Assembly (NCBI GenBank): GCA_964472545.1
Contig: CAYYNP010000053.1
Span: 1 to 40,498 of the forward strand
Direction: 5' to 3'
Length of the DNA stretch: 40,498 bases
DNA from: CAYYNP01 sp964472545
GTDB taxonomy: Bacteria > Planctomycetota > Planctomycetia > Pirellulales > Thermoguttaceae
Part shown: positions 7,103 to 16,367 of the stretch, in pieces
Position numbering within the stretch: the first letter of the stretch is position 1
Layout of the letters: each line of letters begins with the position of its first letter
The notes under the pieces: generated by a model
The model's input: the letters and a program-made list of their open reading frames with translations, nothing else
The model's database searches: none
What the model was told of the DNA's origin: nothing
Made by a program: the position numbers and the translations under genes

Positions 7103-8818
7103 CTACGTCTGCCCTACCGGCCCCGGCGATTGCACAAACTGCTCGACCGTGCCGAGGAGTTGATCGAGCCGGAAGGGCTTGTAGAGCACGGCTTGGAGTC
7201 CGGCCTGGCGGGCTTTAACGATCGAATGGCCGGGGTCGTAGCCGAAACCGGTCATCAGCACCAGCGGCACGGGATCGATGATCTCCTGGAGCTTGAGCAT
7301 GAACTCGTAGCCGTTCATGTCGGGCAGGCGGATGTCGGCGATGATCACGTCGTAGGCCCCGTCGGTCATCGCGCGGACCATGTAGACCGCCTCGGCCCCG
7401 TCGTGGGCCGTTTCGACCACGCAGCCGCATCGCTCCAGCAGGGCGTGGGCGGCGCCGCGGACCGCCTCGTCGTTGTCGACCACCAGCACGTGGGTGCCGG
7501 CCAGGTGCAGATGGCTCTGGTCGGCACCGGCGCCCTGGGGATAGGCCCGGGCGGGGGCCATCGTCTGGCCGACCTGCTGGATCACGTGCTTGATATCCCG
7601 GGCGTTGCGGAGGATCCGCTGCACGCGCCGCACGACCTCCGGCTCGTGGCCGATGTAGCGCTCCATCACGCTCACGGCGTCGTTGAGGATCTCGTCGACC
7701 GGCAACGCCACGGCGCTGTGGATCGCCTCGCAACTCTCGGCCGCCGTGCTCGCCTTCTCGGCTACCAGCAGTTCCAACTGGTTCAGCGCCACGGCCACGT
7801 CGCGGCTGAAGATCTCCAGGAATTGCAGGTCGCTCTCGCTAAACGCACGCGCCTCGGGGCTCTCGACGTTGAAGGTGCCGATTACTTCGTCGTGCAAGAC
7901 CAACGGCACGGTGAGCGAACTCTGGGCGCCCTGGGCACCTTCGACATAGAGCGGGTCTTCGGTCGTATCTTCGCAGAGGTAGCTCTTGCCGGTGGCGGCG
8001 ACGAAGCCGGTTACGCCGTTGCCTTGCGGCTGGGCGTGGAGTTCCCGATTGGCCGCTTCCGGCGACATGCCGTGCGAGAGCAGCGGCTCCAACTGCCCTT
8101 TGCGCGCGTTCAGCAGGCGGATCTCGACGACCTCGAAATTCAGCAGGTCCTGCGTGTGGTGCAGGATGTTCGACTTCAGCAGCTCGACGCGGTCTTCCAC
8201 GGCCATTTCGCGGAGTTCCTCGGCGGTCAGGTCCGCCAACTCCTGGCCGGCCTGGTGGATCGCGGCCAGCTTCTGCTGCTGGTGCATCTCGGAGGTGACT
8301 TCGCGGATGGTCACGATCAGGTGCCGCGGCGGCGCGTCGACCTCGCTCATCGGGACCGTGTGGACGTGGAAGTAGCGGTTGTCTTCCGAACGCAACGTGG
8401 AACTGGTGCCCTGCCCGGTGGCCAAGGCGGTGTGGAAGGGGCAGAAATCGGGGCCCAGGATTTCCGGGCTCCCCAGCACGGTGTAGAAATTCGCCCCCAC
8501 CACCGATTCGCGGCCGGTCCATTCGCACAACCGGCCGTTGCTCCAGAGGATCGTGTTTTCGCTGTCGAGCAGCACGGCGCCGTCGGGCATCCCTTTGAGG
8601 ATTTGCTCGTTCTGCAACAGGCGGCCCAACTCGAACGCGTTTCGCAGATGGCGCGACGTACAGAAGACGCCGGCGAACTCCTCCCGGCCCAGAAGCGCCA
8701 GGCCCCGCATCGGATTCTCGACGGCCACCACTTCGTGAGAGGCGACCGCCTCGGATAACATCTGCTCTACGTTCTCTTGAGAATCGCAGATCAGCAGGAT
8801 CTTGGTCTTTGCCGACAA
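7103..8818 (-). CDS. PAS/GAF/receiver signalling protein without a kinase domain
   Basis: 571 residues from the TTG at 8818, which has a GGAGAG site 6 bases upstream. An ATG at 8884 would overlap a perfect TATAAT, so I prefer the shorter form. Order of domains: a degenerate receiver-like region (KILLICDSQENVEQ...) in which the expected phospho-acceptor position reads VFCTSRH; a PAS-like domain (GMPDGAVLLDSENTILWSNGRLCEWTG); a GAF domain (NFEVVEIRLLNA... to SSLTVPLVLHDEVIGTFNVES); a helical segment; then a complete receiver domain with VVDNDE, Asp495 in ADIRLPDMNG, and Lys547 in LYKPF. There is no HATPase domain, so it cannot phosphorylate itself; it probably integrates a redox or small-molecule signal with phosphorylation from another kinase. 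No output domain is visible. Confidence 0.8.
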   Translation of the reverse strand: MSAKTKILLICDSQENVEQMLSEAVASHEVVAVENPMRGLALLGREEFAGVFCTSRHLRNAFELGRLLQNEQILKGMPDGAVLLDSENTILWSNGRLCEWTGRESVVGANFYTVLGSPEILGPDFCPFHTALATGQGTSSTLRSEDNRYFHVHTVPMSEVDAPPRHLIVTIREVTSEMHQQQKLAAIHQAGQELADLTAEELREMAVEDRVELLKSNILHHTQDLLNFEVVEIRLLNARKGQLEPLLSHGMSPEAANRELHAQPQGNGVTGFVAATGKSYLCEDTTEDPLYVEGAQGAQSSLTVPLVLHDEVIGTFNVESPEARAFSESDLQFLEIFSRDVAVALNQLELLVAEKASTAAESCEAIHSAVALPVDEILNDAVSVMERYIGHEPEVVRRVQRILRNARDIKHVIQQVGQTMAPARAYPQGAGADQSHLHLAGTHVLVVDNDEAVRGAAHALLERCGCVVETAHDGAEAVYMVRAMTDGAYDVIIADIRLPDMNGYEFMLKLQEIIDPVPLVLMTGFGYDPGHSIVKARQAGLQAVLYKPFRLDQLLGTVEQFVQSPGPVGQT

Positions 8819-8882
8819 AGTGCTCTCCGCCGCAGGGCCACAACCGGGTGCAAATCGTTCTGCTACATCTCCTACCGTAGAC

Positions 8883-8911
8883 ATTATAGGTCGCCGGCAC
8901 AAGCGGAACAA
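8883..8911 (-). promoter_or_regulatory. candidate promoter of the PAS/GAF/receiver gene
   Basis: On the minus strand TTGTTC (8906-8911) is followed after 17 bases by a perfect TATAAT (8883-8888). Transcription would start near 8876, downstream of the ATG at 8884, which supports the TTG start at 8818. Confidence 0.5.
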
Positions 8912-8924
8912 CTACCGCCCGAAC

Positions 8925-8976
8925 CGATGGACGGTGCCGATGGACGGTGCCGATGGACGGTGCCGATGGACGGTGC
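8925..8976. repeat. four perfect 13-bp tandem copies
   Basis: The unit cgatggacggtgc is repeated exactly four times (8925-8937, 8938-8950, 8951-8963, 8964-8976). It lies about 240 bp before the dehydrogenase start and just upstream of the signalling gene promoter, so it could be a protein-binding array or a slippage-prone tract. Confidence 0.9.
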
Positions 8977-9213
8977 CGATCGATCCTGAAGAGTTCCATC
9001 GGTCCGGCACGGCCCGAGAATTGACCGCCGCTTCCCCAGAACGCCCGGATTGCGTGCCCAGAAAACCTCATGCCCGCCGCAGGGCCGCTATGAAGCGCAC
9101 AGCCGGAGGCCTTGCTGTGGCCGTCCACGCCGGCTTTCAACGCGCCGTGACCCCCGCTATGATGGGTATCGACGGCCGGCCCGGGCACCGAGCCGAATCC
9201 TGGAGGACTTCTG

Positions 9214-12200
9214 ATGCGTACGCCAATCGTGCTTCTCTCCGCCGCACTGTTTCCAATCTTCGTGGCGTCGGCCGCCGGCGACGGCAATCGGCTGGCCTAT
9301 CTCGACGAACCGTGCGATCCGTACTACGTCGGCCGCGGCACACCGAAGCTGATTACGTCCCAGTGGATCGGCGAGCCGGGCGTCGAGGCCGTGATCGTGC
9401 TGGCCAACGACGATCTGAACGACGTGGCCCGCCACGAGAACTACCTCCGGCCGATTCTCGAACGGCTCAAGCAGATCGACGGCCGGGCGCCGGTGAGCCT
9501 GATGACCAATCGGGTCGATCCGGACGACCCGCAGTTACAGAAGTGGCTTGCCGAGGGGCTCAGCCTCGAAGCCCACACGGCCACGCACCCCTGCCCTTGT
9601 CTTCAGGGCGGCAATTTGGCCGTTGCCAAGGAGACCTACGATCGCTCGGTCGACCTGATGAGTGCCCTGCCGAACAACCGTCCGGTCGGCTTTCGCATGC
9701 CCTGTTGCGACTCGATGAACTCGGTCAGCCCGCGGTTCTTCGCCGAGATATTCAACAAGACGACCCCCAAGGGTAACTTCCTCGCGGTCGATTCGTCGGT
9801 GTTTATGCTGTTTACGGCCGACGATCCCGAACTTCCCCGGCCGGTCGTGTTGCACGAAGACGGCCGCGAACGGTTCCGCAAGTACGTGCCGACCGACCGC
9901 GTGATGGCCAATTTGATCGAAGATTACCCATATCCGTACGTGATCGGACGGCTCTGCTGGCAAATCCCCTGTCTGATGCCCAGCGACTGGGACGCCCAGC
10001 ATCTGCACGGCGTCTGCAACGAAAAAACGGTCGGCGATCTGAAGGCGGCGGTCGATGCGGTTGTAGCAAAAAGGGGTATCTTCTCGCTGGTCTTCCATCC
10101 CCACGGCTGGATCCGCAACGACCAGGTGATCGACATGATCGACTATGCCGTGAAGAAGCACGGCAAACGGGTCAAGTTTCTTACCTTCCCCGAGGTCTAC
10201 GACCGGCTGACGAAGCACGTCCTCGGTGGCCAGCCGTTGCGGGCGGCCAACGGCCAAGACAACGGCGTGCGGGTGCTCGACGTCAACGCCGACGGCTTCA
10301 TGGACGCGGTGGTCGCCAACGAACACGCTCGCCAAACGCGGATTTGGACGCCGGACGCCGGCAAGTGGCAGGTGGGCCGGTTTCCGCTGCTGCTAGTTCG
10401 CGTTGACGAGCAAAGCCAACGGCACGACGCAGGAATCCGTTTCGGTGTGGTTCGCCCCAACGCCCAGGCGAGCTTCCTCGAACCGCATTGCCTCGCCTGG
10501 CACTTCGGCCGCGGCGGTTGGACCACCCGTAACCCAAATCCCGGCGCACCGGCCAAGTACGACAAGCCCGGCGAGGCCGCCCGCAGCAGCCGGCTGCATC
10601 GGCTGATCGACGTCGACGCGGACGGGATCTGCGAGGTGATCTATCGCACGGACGAAGGGCTCACGCTCTGTCGCTGGTCGGCCGAGCGGGATTCGTTCAC
10701 GCCGCAGGTGCGCCTGCCGGAAGGGCCCGCTGGGGCGTCCGCGCAAGGCCCCGACGCCGGCCTGCGGCTGGTCGACGTCGACGAAGACGGCCGCCGCGAC
10801 GTTGTCTTCTCCGACCCGAAACGTTACTCGCTGCACCTGTTTACGTCGATCGAGGAGGGCTGGTCACGGGAGATCTTCGCGGGCATACGTGGTGAAGGCG
10901 ACCCACAGCACGAGATCCCGCCGCTGGTCCGCTCCGACGGCACGAACAACGGGGCCTGGCTCAAGCATCGGCACCTCTGGCTACAGAACGAAGACACCGG
11001 AACGAATTTGCCGAATCACGTCTTCGCCCGGCACTTCACCACGATGCTCGACGGCGACCACGAGCCGGAAGCCCGCGCCCCGAAGGCCGCCTTGCGTTCG
11101 CTCTTGCCGCGGCCCGGCTTCCAGGTCGAGTTGATGGCCGCCGAGCCGCTGGTGATGGATCCGATCGACATCTCCTGGGGTCCCGACGGCAAGGCCTGGG
11201 TCGTCGAGATGACCGACTATCCCCTGGGCCTCGACGACAACGGCCAGATCGGTGGGCGGCTGCGCGTGCTGGAGGATACCGACGGCGACGGCACATATGA
11301 CAAGTCGACGGTGTTTCTCGAACCGATCGGCTATCCGTCCGGCGCGATGCCGTGGCGTAATGGCGTCATCGTCACCGCCGCCCCGGAGATCTTCTACGCC
11401 GAGGATACCGACGGCGACGGCGTGGCCGACGCCCGCAAGACGCTCTTCCGCGGCTTCAACGAGGGCAACCAGCAACATCGGGTGAACCATCCCCGCTGGG
11501 GACTCGACAATTGGATCTATGCCGCCAACGGCGACAGCAACGGCGTGATCCGCTCGATGAAGACCGGCCGGGAAACGAACATCAGCGGCCGCGACTTGCG
11601 CTTCCGGCCCGACGAAGGGCTGGTCGATCCGCAGACCGGCTGCACTCAATACGGCCGCAATCGCGACGACTGGGGCAACTGGTTCGGCTGCAACAACAAC
11701 AACCCCGGCTGGCACTACGTGCTGGCCGACCATTACATCCGCCGCAATCCACACGTAGCGGCTCCCCCGGGGCGGCTCGACGTGACCTCCTCGCGCGACG
11801 CCTATCCGGCCGGCCGCGTGGTGACGCACTGCTACTACGACCAGCCCACGCCCCCGGAAGGCAAGCCCGGCGTTTGGACGTCGGTTGCCGGCGTGATGAT
11901 CTACCGCGACGACCTCTTCGGGCCCGCCTATACGGGCAACCTGTTCGTCGACGACTCGGTCTACAACGTGATCCACCGGCTGATCCTCACGCCGGAGGGC
12001 GTCAGCTTCCGTGGACGCCGGGCGGCCGACGAGCGGCAGTTGGAGTTTCTGGCCTCGGCCGACCCCTGGTTCCGGCCGACCACGCTGCGGACCGGACCGG
12101 ATGGGGCGCTATGGGTCGTCGACATGTACCGCCTAGTGATCGAACATCCCGAGTGGATCGACGACGGGTTGGAAAAGACGCTCGACTTGCGCAAAGGGCA

Positions 12201-13809
12201 CGAGTACGGGCGGATCTACCGCATCTTCCCGGTCGGCAAACGCCCCCGGCCGATACCGCGGCTCGATCGTCTCGACGTTCCGGGGCTCGTCGCGGCACTG
12301 GACAGCCCCAGCGGCTGGCAACGCGATATGGCCCAACAGATGCTTCTTTGGCGGGCCGACGAGTCTGCGACGGCGCTACTGGAAAAGCTGGCCGTCGAAA
12401 GCCCTCGGCCGCAAGCTCGACTGCATGCGTTGTGTACACTCGACGGCATGGGTGCGCTGCGGGAGGAAGTGGCCGCCCGTGCGCTGCAAGATGTCCATCC
12501 CGGCGTGCGACGGCATGCTGTGCGGGTGAGCGAACGGCTGCTGGACGACCACCCCGAACTGGGCGAGGCCGTCGCGAAACGGATCGACGACGATGACGCC
12601 CAGGTCCGATTGCAGGTGGCCTACAGCCTCGGTGAGTGGAACGATGCCTGTGCCGGATGGGCGCTGGCACGTATGGCCGAGGGCCAGACCGGCGATCGTT
12701 ACGTTTCGGCCGCCGTGATGAGTTCGGCCGCCGGGCAGGTCGAGGCGATGATCGCTCAGATCCGGAAAGACCCGCATGCCACGAACACACACGCACTACT
12801 GCTGCACAAGCTGCTGAAGTTGCAAGACGACGTGGCCGGAGAGACGGGCACGCCGAACGAGCCGATCCGGGTTCGCGCCGCCAAGTTGCCCGACGATAGT
12901 GAGAACCGCAAGCGGATCGAGGCGGCGCTGAAGAAGTTCCGCGCGGTGGTCGACACGGCGGGCGATCCGCAACGCGGCAAGGAGGTCTTCAGCGAGGCCA
13001 CCTGCTCGACCTGCCACAAGCTGGACGACGTCGGCACGCGGATCGGCCCGGACATCCGCACGCTGATCGACCGCTCGCCGGAAAACTTGCTGGTGGCCGT
13101 GGTCGATCCGAATCGGGCGTTTCTCGATCGCTACGTCGAGTATATCGCCGCCACGCTCGACGGCCTGCAACACGAGGGCATGCTGCTCGACGAGACCAGC
13201 CACAGCATCCTACTGGTCGACGTCGACGGCAAGCAGCGGGTGTTGCTCAACCGGGACCTCGAAGAATTGGTCAACACGGGCCGCTCCCACATGCCCGAGG
13301 GGCTCGAAGGCAAGCTCGACGTGCAGAAGATGGCCGATCTGTTCGCCTTCGTCGGCCGGGCGGAAACGACCCGGCGGAGCCTGCCGGGCAACGATCCGCG
13401 GACGATTCGCCAGACGGCCGACGGCACGCTCAAGCTGCCCGCCTCGGCCGCGGAGATCTACGGCCAGGGGATCACGTTCGAGACGCGGTACGGCAACCTC
13501 GGCTGGTGGAGTTCGCCGGAGGCCTACGCCATCTGGCCACTGGCGGTCAATCGCGGCGGCGAGTTCGAGGTCTGGATCGACTATGCCTGCGACGATTCGG
13601 CGGCCGGCGACGGCTACCTGCTGCAGGTGGCCGGGGAGAGACTCTCGGGCAAAGTGGCCAGCACGGGCACCTGGGACGACTACCGCCGGCTGAAACTGGG
13701 CCGGGTGAAGCTATCGCCGGGGGCATGCCGGTTGGGGTTTCGTTCCGACGGCCCCATTTCCAGCGCGTTGATCGACCTGCGCACAATCGAACTCGTGCCG
13801 GTGCCGTGA
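9214..13809 (+). CDS. secreted deacetylase-like / PVC-type dehydrogenase / cytochrome c fusion
   Basis: 1531 residues with a signal peptide (about 1-21) and a GGAGG ribosome site before the ATG. Visible parts in order: a NodB-like polysaccharide deacetylase region (~25-335) with Asp66-Asp67, His121-x3-His125, Arg161-x-Pro163 and FHPHG (His295/His297); FG-GAP-like repeats (~345-600) with DVNADG, DVDADG and DVDEDG calcium-type loops; the PVC-type membrane-bound dehydrogenase propeller (~634-1005) with two DTDGDG loops; HEAT-like helices (~1025-1170); a cytochrome c domain with CSTCH (Cys1264, Cys1267, His1268) and a possible distal Met1360; and a C-terminal beta-sandwich (~1400-1531) that resembles a carbohydrate-binding module. 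Known relatives are periplasmic or outer-membrane oxidoreductases linked to sugar use. The deacetylase front end suggests action on an acetylated glycan, with electrons passed to the heme (inference). No partner genes flank it. Confidence 0.85.
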   Translation: MRTPIVLLSAALFPIFVASAAGDGNRLAYLDEPCDPYYVGRGTPKLITSQWIGEPGVEAVIVLANDDLNDVARHENYLRPILERLKQIDGRAPVSLMTNRVDPDDPQLQKWLAEGLSLEAHTATHPCPCLQGGNLAVAKETYDRSVDLMSALPNNRPVGFRMPCCDSMNSVSPRFFAEIFNKTTPKGNFLAVDSSVFMLFTADDPELPRPVVLHEDGRERFRKYVPTDRVMANLIEDYPYPYVIGRLCWQIPCLMPSDWDAQHLHGVCNEKTVGDLKAAVDAVVAKRGIFSLVFHPHGWIRNDQVIDMIDYAVKKHGKRVKFLTFPEVYDRLTKHVLGGQPLRAANGQDNGVRVLDVNADGFMDAVVANEHARQTRIWTPDAGKWQVGRFPLLLVRVDEQSQRHDAGIRFGVVRPNAQASFLEPHCLAWHFGRGGWTTRNPNPGAPAKYDKPGEAARSSRLHRLIDVDADGICEVIYRTDEGLTLCRWSAERDSFTPQVRLPEGPAGASAQGPDAGLRLVDVDEDGRRDVVFSDPKRYSLHLFTSIEEGWSREIFAGIRGEGDPQHEIPPLVRSDGTNNGAWLKHRHLWLQNEDTGTNLPNHVFARHFTTMLDGDHEPEARAPKAALRSLLPRPGFQVELMAAEPLVMDPIDISWGPDGKAWVVEMTDYPLGLDDNGQIGGRLRVLEDTDGDGTYDKSTVFLEPIGYPSGAMPWRNGVIVTAAPEIFYAEDTDGDGVADARKTLFRGFNEGNQQHRVNHPRWGLDNWIYAANGDSNGVIRSMKTGRETNISGRDLRFRPDEGLVDPQTGCTQYGRNRDDWGNWFGCNNNNPGWHYVLADHYIRRNPHVAAPPGRLDVTSSRDAYPAGRVVTHCYYDQPTPPEGKPGVWTSVAGVMIYRDDLFGPAYTGNLFVDDSVYNVIHRLILTPEGVSFRGRRAADERQLEFLASADPWFRPTTLRTGPDGALWVVDMYRLVIEHPEWIDDGLEKTLDLRKGHEYGRIYRIFPVGKRPRPIPRLDRLDVPGLVAALDSPSGWQRDMAQQMLLWRADESATALLEKLAVESPRPQARLHALCTLDGMGALREEVAARALQDVHPGVRRHAVRVSERLLDDHPELGEAVAKRIDDDDAQVRLQVAYSLGEWNDACAGWALARMAEGQTGDRYVSAAVMSSAAGQVEAMIAQIRKDPHATNTHALLLHKLLKLQDDVAGETGTPNEPIRVRAAKLPDDSENRKRIEAALKKFRAVVDTAGDPQRGKEVFSEATCSTCHKLDDVGTRIGPDIRTLIDRSPENLLVAVVDPNRAFLDRYVEYIAATLDGLQHEGMLLDETSHSILLVDVDGKQRVLLNRDLEELVNTGRSHMPEGLEGKLDVQKMADLFAFVGRAETTRRSLPGNDPRTIRQTADGTLKLPASAAEIYGQGITFETRYGNLGWWSSPEAYAIWPLAVNRGGEFEVWIDYACDDSAAGDGYLLQVAGERLSGKVASTGTWDDYRRLKLGRVKLSPGACRLGFRSDGPISSALIDLRTIELVPVP

Positions 13810-13810
13810 G

Positions 13811-13825
13811 CGAAGTCGCCAGACT
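13811..13825 (+). repeat. family F fragment
   Basis: cgaagtcgccagact, directly after the stop of the dehydrogenase gene, matches the arms of the larger inverted repeat at 40056-40120. Confidence 0.55.
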
Positions 13826-13832
13826 GAGAATG

Positions 13833-13887
<55 letters not shown>

Positions 13888-13900
13888 AGAAAGCACCGAG

Positions 13901-15871
13901 TTACATCTTCTCGACCACGTCGATCCCCAGCAGTTCCAAGCCCTGGCGGATCGTGCGGGCCGTCAGGTCGCACAACAGCAGACGGCTGCGGTGGAGTTCT
14001 TCGTTCTCGGCCTTGAGTACGTGGCACTGGTCGAAGAACGTCGAGTAGCAGTTGGCCAGATCGAACAGGTAGGCGGTAAGTTGATTGGGGCGATAGTCGA
14101 GCACAGCCAACTCGAGTGTATCGCCGAGACGAAGCAACTCTAGCGCTAACGCCCGTTCGGCGGGCTCGTTCAGCTTGATTGGCGAGCCGGAGTTGCGCAG
14201 GACTTCGACGTCGACGTCGCCCCGGCGGAAGATACTCCGGACTCGGGCGTATGCATACTGCATGTACGTGGCCGTATCGCCTTTCGTGGCCAGCATCTTG
14301 TCGTAGCTGAAGACGTAGTCGCTGGTGCGGTTTTGCGATAGGTCGGCGTACTTCAGCGCGGCGATGCCGACGCATTCGGCGATCGTGGCCCGATCTTCCG
14401 GCGAGATCTCCGGCCCGCCGGGCTTGGCGTCGTCGTTCTCGGCCACGATCTTCCCCGCGCGGCGGACGGCCTCGTCCAGAAGACCTTCCAGTCCGACCGT
14501 GTCGCCGGCACGAGCCTTGAACGGCCGCCCGTCTTTTCCCAACACGGTCCCGAAGCTGACGTGTTCGAGTTCCACGTCGCCGTAGCCCATTCGTTCTGCC
14601 GCGGCAAAGAGATGCTCGAAGTGTAGGCTCTGGCGATGATCGACGACGTAAAGGACCGCGTCCGGCCGCCAGGTCTCCATGCGATAGCGGATCGTAGCCA
14701 GATCGGTCGTAGCGTAGAGGAACGCCCCGTCCTGCTTGCGGACCAACATCGGTACGTCTTGTCCGTCGAAAAAGATGCACACCGCCCCGTCGCTCTCTTG
14801 GGCGATCTTCTTCTCGAGCAACTCATCGACGGTGGCCTCCAGCCGGTCGTGGTAGAAGCTCTCGCCGAGCGTGTAATCGAACTTCACGCCCAGCCGCGCG
14901 TAGACGCGATCGATCTCGTCGCGGCAGGCCGGCAAGACCTCCTGCCAAAGCGCCACGTTCTCTTCGTCCCCGGCGTGGAGCCTCGCGATCTCGGCCAGCG
15001 CGGCCGCACCGATCTCGGCGTGCTCGACCACGAGCTTCGAGAGCGTCGCATCGGCCTCGACCGCGGTCAGGGTCTGGTCCAAAGCGGACAACTCGTCGCG
15101 GGCTTCGTTCAGCCCCGTCTCCATACGTTTCAGCGCTTTGCGGGCCTTCTTGTCCGGTTTCTCGCCGGCCTCGTCTTGTTTCTGCTTGAGCGTCGTCTCT
15201 TGTTTGGCGATCTGTTCCGCCAATTGCGGGCGCTTCTGCTTGCCCAACTGATAGTCCATCAGCTTGCGCACCAGCCGATAGAGCCGGCCAAGCTCGAGAA
15301 CGGGATTCTCCTCATACGCCGCCGCGTCGAGGAAATGACGGTAGCCGTAGATGAGCATCCCGAACTGGGTGCCCCAGTCGCCGATGTGGTTGTCGCCGAT
15401 CACCTCGTGGCCGAGAAAGCGGAGGATGCGAACCAGCGCGTCGCCGATGACAGTCGAACGGATATGGCCCACGTGCATCGGCTTGGCCACGTTGGGAGCC
15501 GAATAGTCGACCACGACCGTTCGCGGCTCCGCACAGGCCGGCACTCCCAGTCGCGAATCGCCCACGGCCTCCGTCAAACGCTCGACGAGCCACTCGTCCT
15601 TCACACGCAAATTGATGAACCCCGGCCCGGCGATCTCCGGCGGGTGGCAGAAGCCGATATCGAGCCGCTCGACGATCTCCGCGGCCACCTCGCGCGGCGG
15701 ACGCCCAAGGCGTTTGCCCAACGGCATCGCCATATTCGCCTGATAGTCGCCAAACTTCGGATCGCCGCTGCGGCGGATCAGGTCCAGCAATTCACCGACA
15801 TCGGCCGTATCGTCGACCACGTCCGCCAACGCGCGGCGGAAGCACGCTTTCAACTCGGGCAAGACGCTCAT
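13901..15871 (-). CDS. argS: arginine-tRNA ligase
   Basis: 656 residues. Charges tRNA-Arg with arginine in the cytoplasm. The N-terminal tRNA-binding domain is followed by VDYSAPNVAKPMHVGHIRST, the class I HIGH signature (HVGH at 133-136), and GDNHIGDWGTQFG. The KMSKS-like loop is degenerate (GKDGRPFKARAGDTV), as is usual for many ArgRS. The C-terminal anticodon-binding helices include SYDKMLATKGDTATYMQYAYAR. It is about 80 residues longer than the E. coli enzyme (577), because of a charged helical insertion at roughly 207-285 rich in Lys, Glu and Gln, probably a coiled coil. It lies 21 bases downstream of rsfS and is likely co-transcribed. The ATG at 15871 follows TATCTACC without a strong ribosome site. 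Confidence 0.95.
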   Translation of the reverse strand: MSVLPELKACFRRALADVVDDTADVGELLDLIRRSGDPKFGDYQANMAMPLGKRLGRPPREVAAEIVERLDIGFCHPPEIAGPGFINLRVKDEWLVERLTEAVGDSRLGVPACAEPRTVVVDYSAPNVAKPMHVGHIRSTVIGDALVRILRFLGHEVIGDNHIGDWGTQFGMLIYGYRHFLDAAAYEENPVLELGRLYRLVRKLMDYQLGKQKRPQLAEQIAKQETTLKQKQDEAGEKPDKKARKALKRMETGLNEARDELSALDQTLTAVEADATLSKLVVEHAEIGAAALAEIARLHAGDEENVALWQEVLPACRDEIDRVYARLGVKFDYTLGESFYHDRLEATVDELLEKKIAQESDGAVCIFFDGQDVPMLVRKQDGAFLYATTDLATIRYRMETWRPDAVLYVVDHRQSLHFEHLFAAAERMGYGDVELEHVSFGTVLGKDGRPFKARAGDTVGLEGLLDEAVRRAGKIVAENDDAKPGGPEISPEDRATIAECVGIAALKYADLSQNRTSDYVFSYDKMLATKGDTATYMQYAYARVRSIFRRGDVDVEVLRNSGSPIKLNEPAERALALELLRLGDTLELAVLDYRPNQLTAYLFDLANCYSTFFDQCHVLKAENEELHRSRLLLCDLTARTIRQGLELLGIDVVEKM

Positions 15872-15892
15872 GGTAGATAGGATCGCAGGCTG

Positions 15893-16324
15893 CTAGATGG
15901 GCACCGAGTCATCCGACGCATCGGTGCGGCGCGGTTCGAAGGGGACGCGCTCGGCGTGGCCCCAGAGATCTTCCAGGGCGTAGTAGGCCCGAGTTTCCGG
16001 CTCGAAGAGGTGGATCACCACGTCGCCGTAATCCAGCAGGATCCAGCGGCTCTCCTCGTAGCCCTCGATCCCCATACGGCGATCCCCTAGCCCCTCTTCC
16101 AGGGCGTGATCGATCTCCTCGCTCATCGCGTGGAGTTGCCGGCGGCTAGTTCCGTTGGCGATAACAAAATAGTCGAATACGGGGGTGATCTTCCGCATGT
16201 CGAGGATCACAATATCCCGCCCTCGATTGTCCTCGGCCGTTCGGGCGGCGACCATGGCCCGCTCGAGTGCTCCGCTGAGTTTCTTCTCCGGGCTCGACTG
16301 GTTGTCGACGCTACCTTCTTCCAC
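15893..16324 (-). CDS. rsfS: ribosomal silencing factor RsfS (Iojap family)
   Basis: 143 residues from the GTG at 16324, which has GAAAGGG about 6 bases upstream; upstream in-frame starts would read through the promoter. The core, RDIVILDMRKITPVFDYFVIANGTSRRQLHAMSEEI through GIEGYEESRWILLDYGDVVIHLFEPETRAYYALEDLWG, is the full Iojap domain. RsfS binds ribosomal protein uL14 and blocks subunit joining when nutrients are scarce. The C-terminal tail beyond LWGHAERV is short and polar. It heads an operon with argS and is divergent from the peroxiredoxin gene. A TACAAT on the minus strand at 16368-16373 could be its -10 box. Confidence 0.92.
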   Translation of the reverse strand: MEEGSVDNQSSPEKKLSGALERAMVAARTAEDNRGRDIVILDMRKITPVFDYFVIANGTSRRQLHAMSEEIDHALEEGLGDRRMGIEGYEESRWILLDYGDVVIHLFEPETRAYYALEDLWGHAERVPFEPRRTDASDDSVPI

Positions 16325-16367
16325 AGTGGCCCTTTCTCGGCGAATCGAATATGGGAAAACTACGCTG

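Larger units (their letters stand above)
8819..9213. other. divergent intergenic region with a 13-bp tandem repeat
   Basis: About 395 bases between divergent genes. It holds the candidate promoter at 8883-8911, four exact tandem copies of a 13-bp unit at 8925-8976, a related inverted segment (ccatcggtccggcac, from 8997), and a TATGAT near 9160 that could be the -10 box of the dehydrogenase gene. No coding frame is convincing. Confidence 0.5.

Noticed and set aside
6884..8758. Long open frame on the plus strand opposite the signalling gene
   Set aside because: It is antisense to a gene with clear PAS, GAF and receiver motifs; long antisense frames are expected at this GC content.
8925..8976. 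CRISPR-like array
   Set aside because: The 13-bp units are directly adjacent with no spacers and no cas genes are present.
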